Positions 62,973 to 64,000 of a stretch of 64,000 bases of DNA are shown one piece after another. Made by a program: the position numbers and the translations under genes. How positions within the stretch are numbered: the first letter of the stretch is position 1; the number at the start of each line of letters is the position of its first letter. The DNA lies in assembly GCA_022703505.1 (NCBI GenBank), contig JAKLDN010000004.1, forward strand, positions 248,001-312,000. Direction: 5' to 3'. This DNA is from Spirochaetota bacterium. GTDB lineage: Bacteria > Spirochaetota > Spirochaetia > Treponematales > UBA12059. The notes under the pieces are model-generated. The model did no database searches. It was not told the DNA's origin and worked only from the letters and a program-made list of their open reading frames with translations.

Positions 62973-64000
62973 TTACAGCCCGTACTTCTTGGGGCCGAAC
63001 CAGTTGGGCAGCAGGAGGGTGCCCGCCACGAAGGGAATGGCCGTCACGATCAGGGCCACGAAGGGATTCCAGGTGAGCCCGCCCGCGACGGTGCCCAGGA
63101 GGGCGCAGGCCGCCACGAAGAGGGCGTAGGGCAGCTGGGTGGCCACGTGCTCCAGGTGCGGGGAAGCCGCGCCCGTGGAGGACAGGATCGTGGTGTCCGA
63201 GATCGGGGAGCAGTGGTCCCCGAACACCGCACCGCCCAGGACCACGCCGATGGTCAAGGCCGTTGCGTTGACCGTGGCCGCCGGGGAGAGGCCGGCCATC
63301 TTGGACAGCTGGACGATGATGGGCAGGGCCACGGGGACCATGATGCCCATGGTGCCCCAGCTGGTACCCGCGGCGAAGGAGATGATGCACGCCAGCACGA
63401 AGACCACCGCGGGGAAGAGGAACATCGGGAAGTTGCCGTTCACGACCACGTCCGCGACATACAGGCCCAGACCCACGCCGCCGTCGGCCCGGGGGGTCTT
63501 GATGATCGTGCCGATGGACCAGGCCAGGGTCAGGATCATGGCCGCGGGTACCATGGCGCGGAACCCGTCCAGCAGGGCCTCTCCGGCCGCGGTGATGTTC
63601 AGGAGCTTCCGGGCGATCATGTAGACGTAGCTGAAGCAGGTGGAGAAGATCAGGGCGTACATGAGGGCCTTGGAGGAATCCGTGTCGTTGAAGGCCTGTC
63701 CCAGGGGGATCTCCGCCATCGCCTGTCCGACGCTCTTGATGGCCTCGCCGTCCACGGCGCCCATCCAGGTGACCATCGGGAAGAAGAAGAGGGCGATCAC
63801 GATGACCGAGAGGATGGGAATCACGAAATCGATCGGCTTGGCGTTGGAGGTGTGGGCCTTGGACTCGACCTGGCTGACCACGACGCCGTACTTCTCCTCG
63901 TCGTAGAGCCCCAGCCCCTTCTCCGCCCGGGCCTCGGACCGGGCCATGGGACCGAAGTCCTTGTGGGTGATGCTGATGAACAGGACCATGAAGACCGCGA
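62973..64000 (-). CDS. Na+/H+ antiporter NhaC family protein, N-terminus outside window
   Basis: At least 342 residues of a polytopic carrier, open through the right edge; the ATG at 63989 lies inside a hydrophobic stretch (AVFMVLFISITH) and is probably internal, so the real start is beyond 64000. NhaC-family elements include SWSIGTIIKT-like AWSIGTIIKTPRADGG, AAGTSWGTMGIMVPVALPII and GGAVFGDHCSPISDTTILSSTGA. It probably exchanges sodium and protons or a carboxylate/amino acid. Confidence 0.88.
   Translation of the reverse strand, partial: AVFMVLFISITHKDFGPMARSEARAEKGLGLYDEEKYGVVVSQVESKAHTSNAKPIDFVIPILSVIVIALFFFPMVTWMGAVDGEAIKSVGQAMAEIPLGQAFNDTDSSKALMYALIFSTCFSYVYMIARKLLNITAAGEALLDGFRAMVPAAMILTLAWSIGTIIKTPRADGGVGLGLYVADVVVNGNFPMFLFPAVVFVLACIISFAAGTSWGTMGIMVPVALPIIVQLSKMAGLSPAATVNATALTIGVVLGGAVFGDHCSPISDTTILSSTGAASPHLEHVATQLPYALFVAACALLGTVAGGLTWNPFVALIVTAIPFVAGTLLLPNWFGPKKYGL

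Overview
The window is about 64 kb of GC-rich bacterial chromosome, tightly packed with genes on both strands and interrupted by short intergenic repeats. A class I (archaeal-type) lysyl-tRNA synthetase, a DUF115 motility-associated protein overlapping a PASTA-tailed division transpeptidase, chemotaxis genes, and an anaerobic fermentative gene set (tungsten-type aldehyde:ferredoxin oxidoreductase, CoA-transferase, butyrate kinase, 3,5-diaminohexanoate dehydrogenase, selenoprotein SelD) together suggest an anaerobic, high-GC member of the Spirochaetota (Treponema/Spirochaeta-like). This placement is inference; no rRNA is present.

Layout. 1-6.5 kb: a sigma-70-family factor (cut by the window edge), a 42-residue membrane peptide, a LysM-M23 endopeptidase, signal peptidase I, an FtsI-like transpeptidase and the DUF115 protein. 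6.5-10.7 kb: a translationally coupled minus-strand operon alr - D-aminopeptidase - lysA - M19 dipeptidase for D-amino acids and wall peptides. 10.7-12.2 kb: a long structured RNA resembling 6S RNA, then selD, which has an in-frame UGA at the catalytic position. 12.4-18.5 kb: a signalling block of TetR, HD-GYP response regulator, REC-PAS-HisKA_2 kinase, MCP and CheW; the same operator sequence lies at both of its outward promoters. 18.6-33 kb: housekeeping genes (short asparaginase, YibQ-type deacetylase, tsaD, PHP phosphatase, M29 peptidase, lysS, cysK, rsgA, SpoU methyltransferase, pepF, ndk, DsrE protein, pyrophosphatase, flavodoxin) and a PIN-toxin remnant. 33-43.9 kb: an MFS carrier, a lysine-fermentation dehydrogenase, a second TetR with a divergent membrane protein, the aldehyde oxidoreductase-ferredoxin-MoaD trio, an orphan OmpR regulator and ilvD. 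44-57.5 kb: two TRAP transporters, one under a FadR/GntR regulator and one with a sigma-54 promoter, a sigma-54 activator, and a pyruvate/acetoin-type dehydrogenase (E1 alpha, E1 beta, E2) that also has a sigma-54 promoter; E3 lies nearby. 57.6-64 kb: thiolase, CoA-transferase, butyrate kinase, an MFS carrier and a NhaC-type antiporter.

Functionally the window joins uptake of small organic acids (TRAP), oxidative decarboxylation to acyl-CoA, and acetoacetyl/butyryl-CoA chemistry ending in ATP formation by butyrate kinase. Three regulatory themes are visible in the bases: promoters whose -10 box ends exactly 6 nt before the start codon (leaderless mRNAs), paired sigma-54 promoters flanking their likely activator, and TetR operators repeated at separated promoters. 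Several families of short tandem or inverted repeats sit directly on or just after stop codons.
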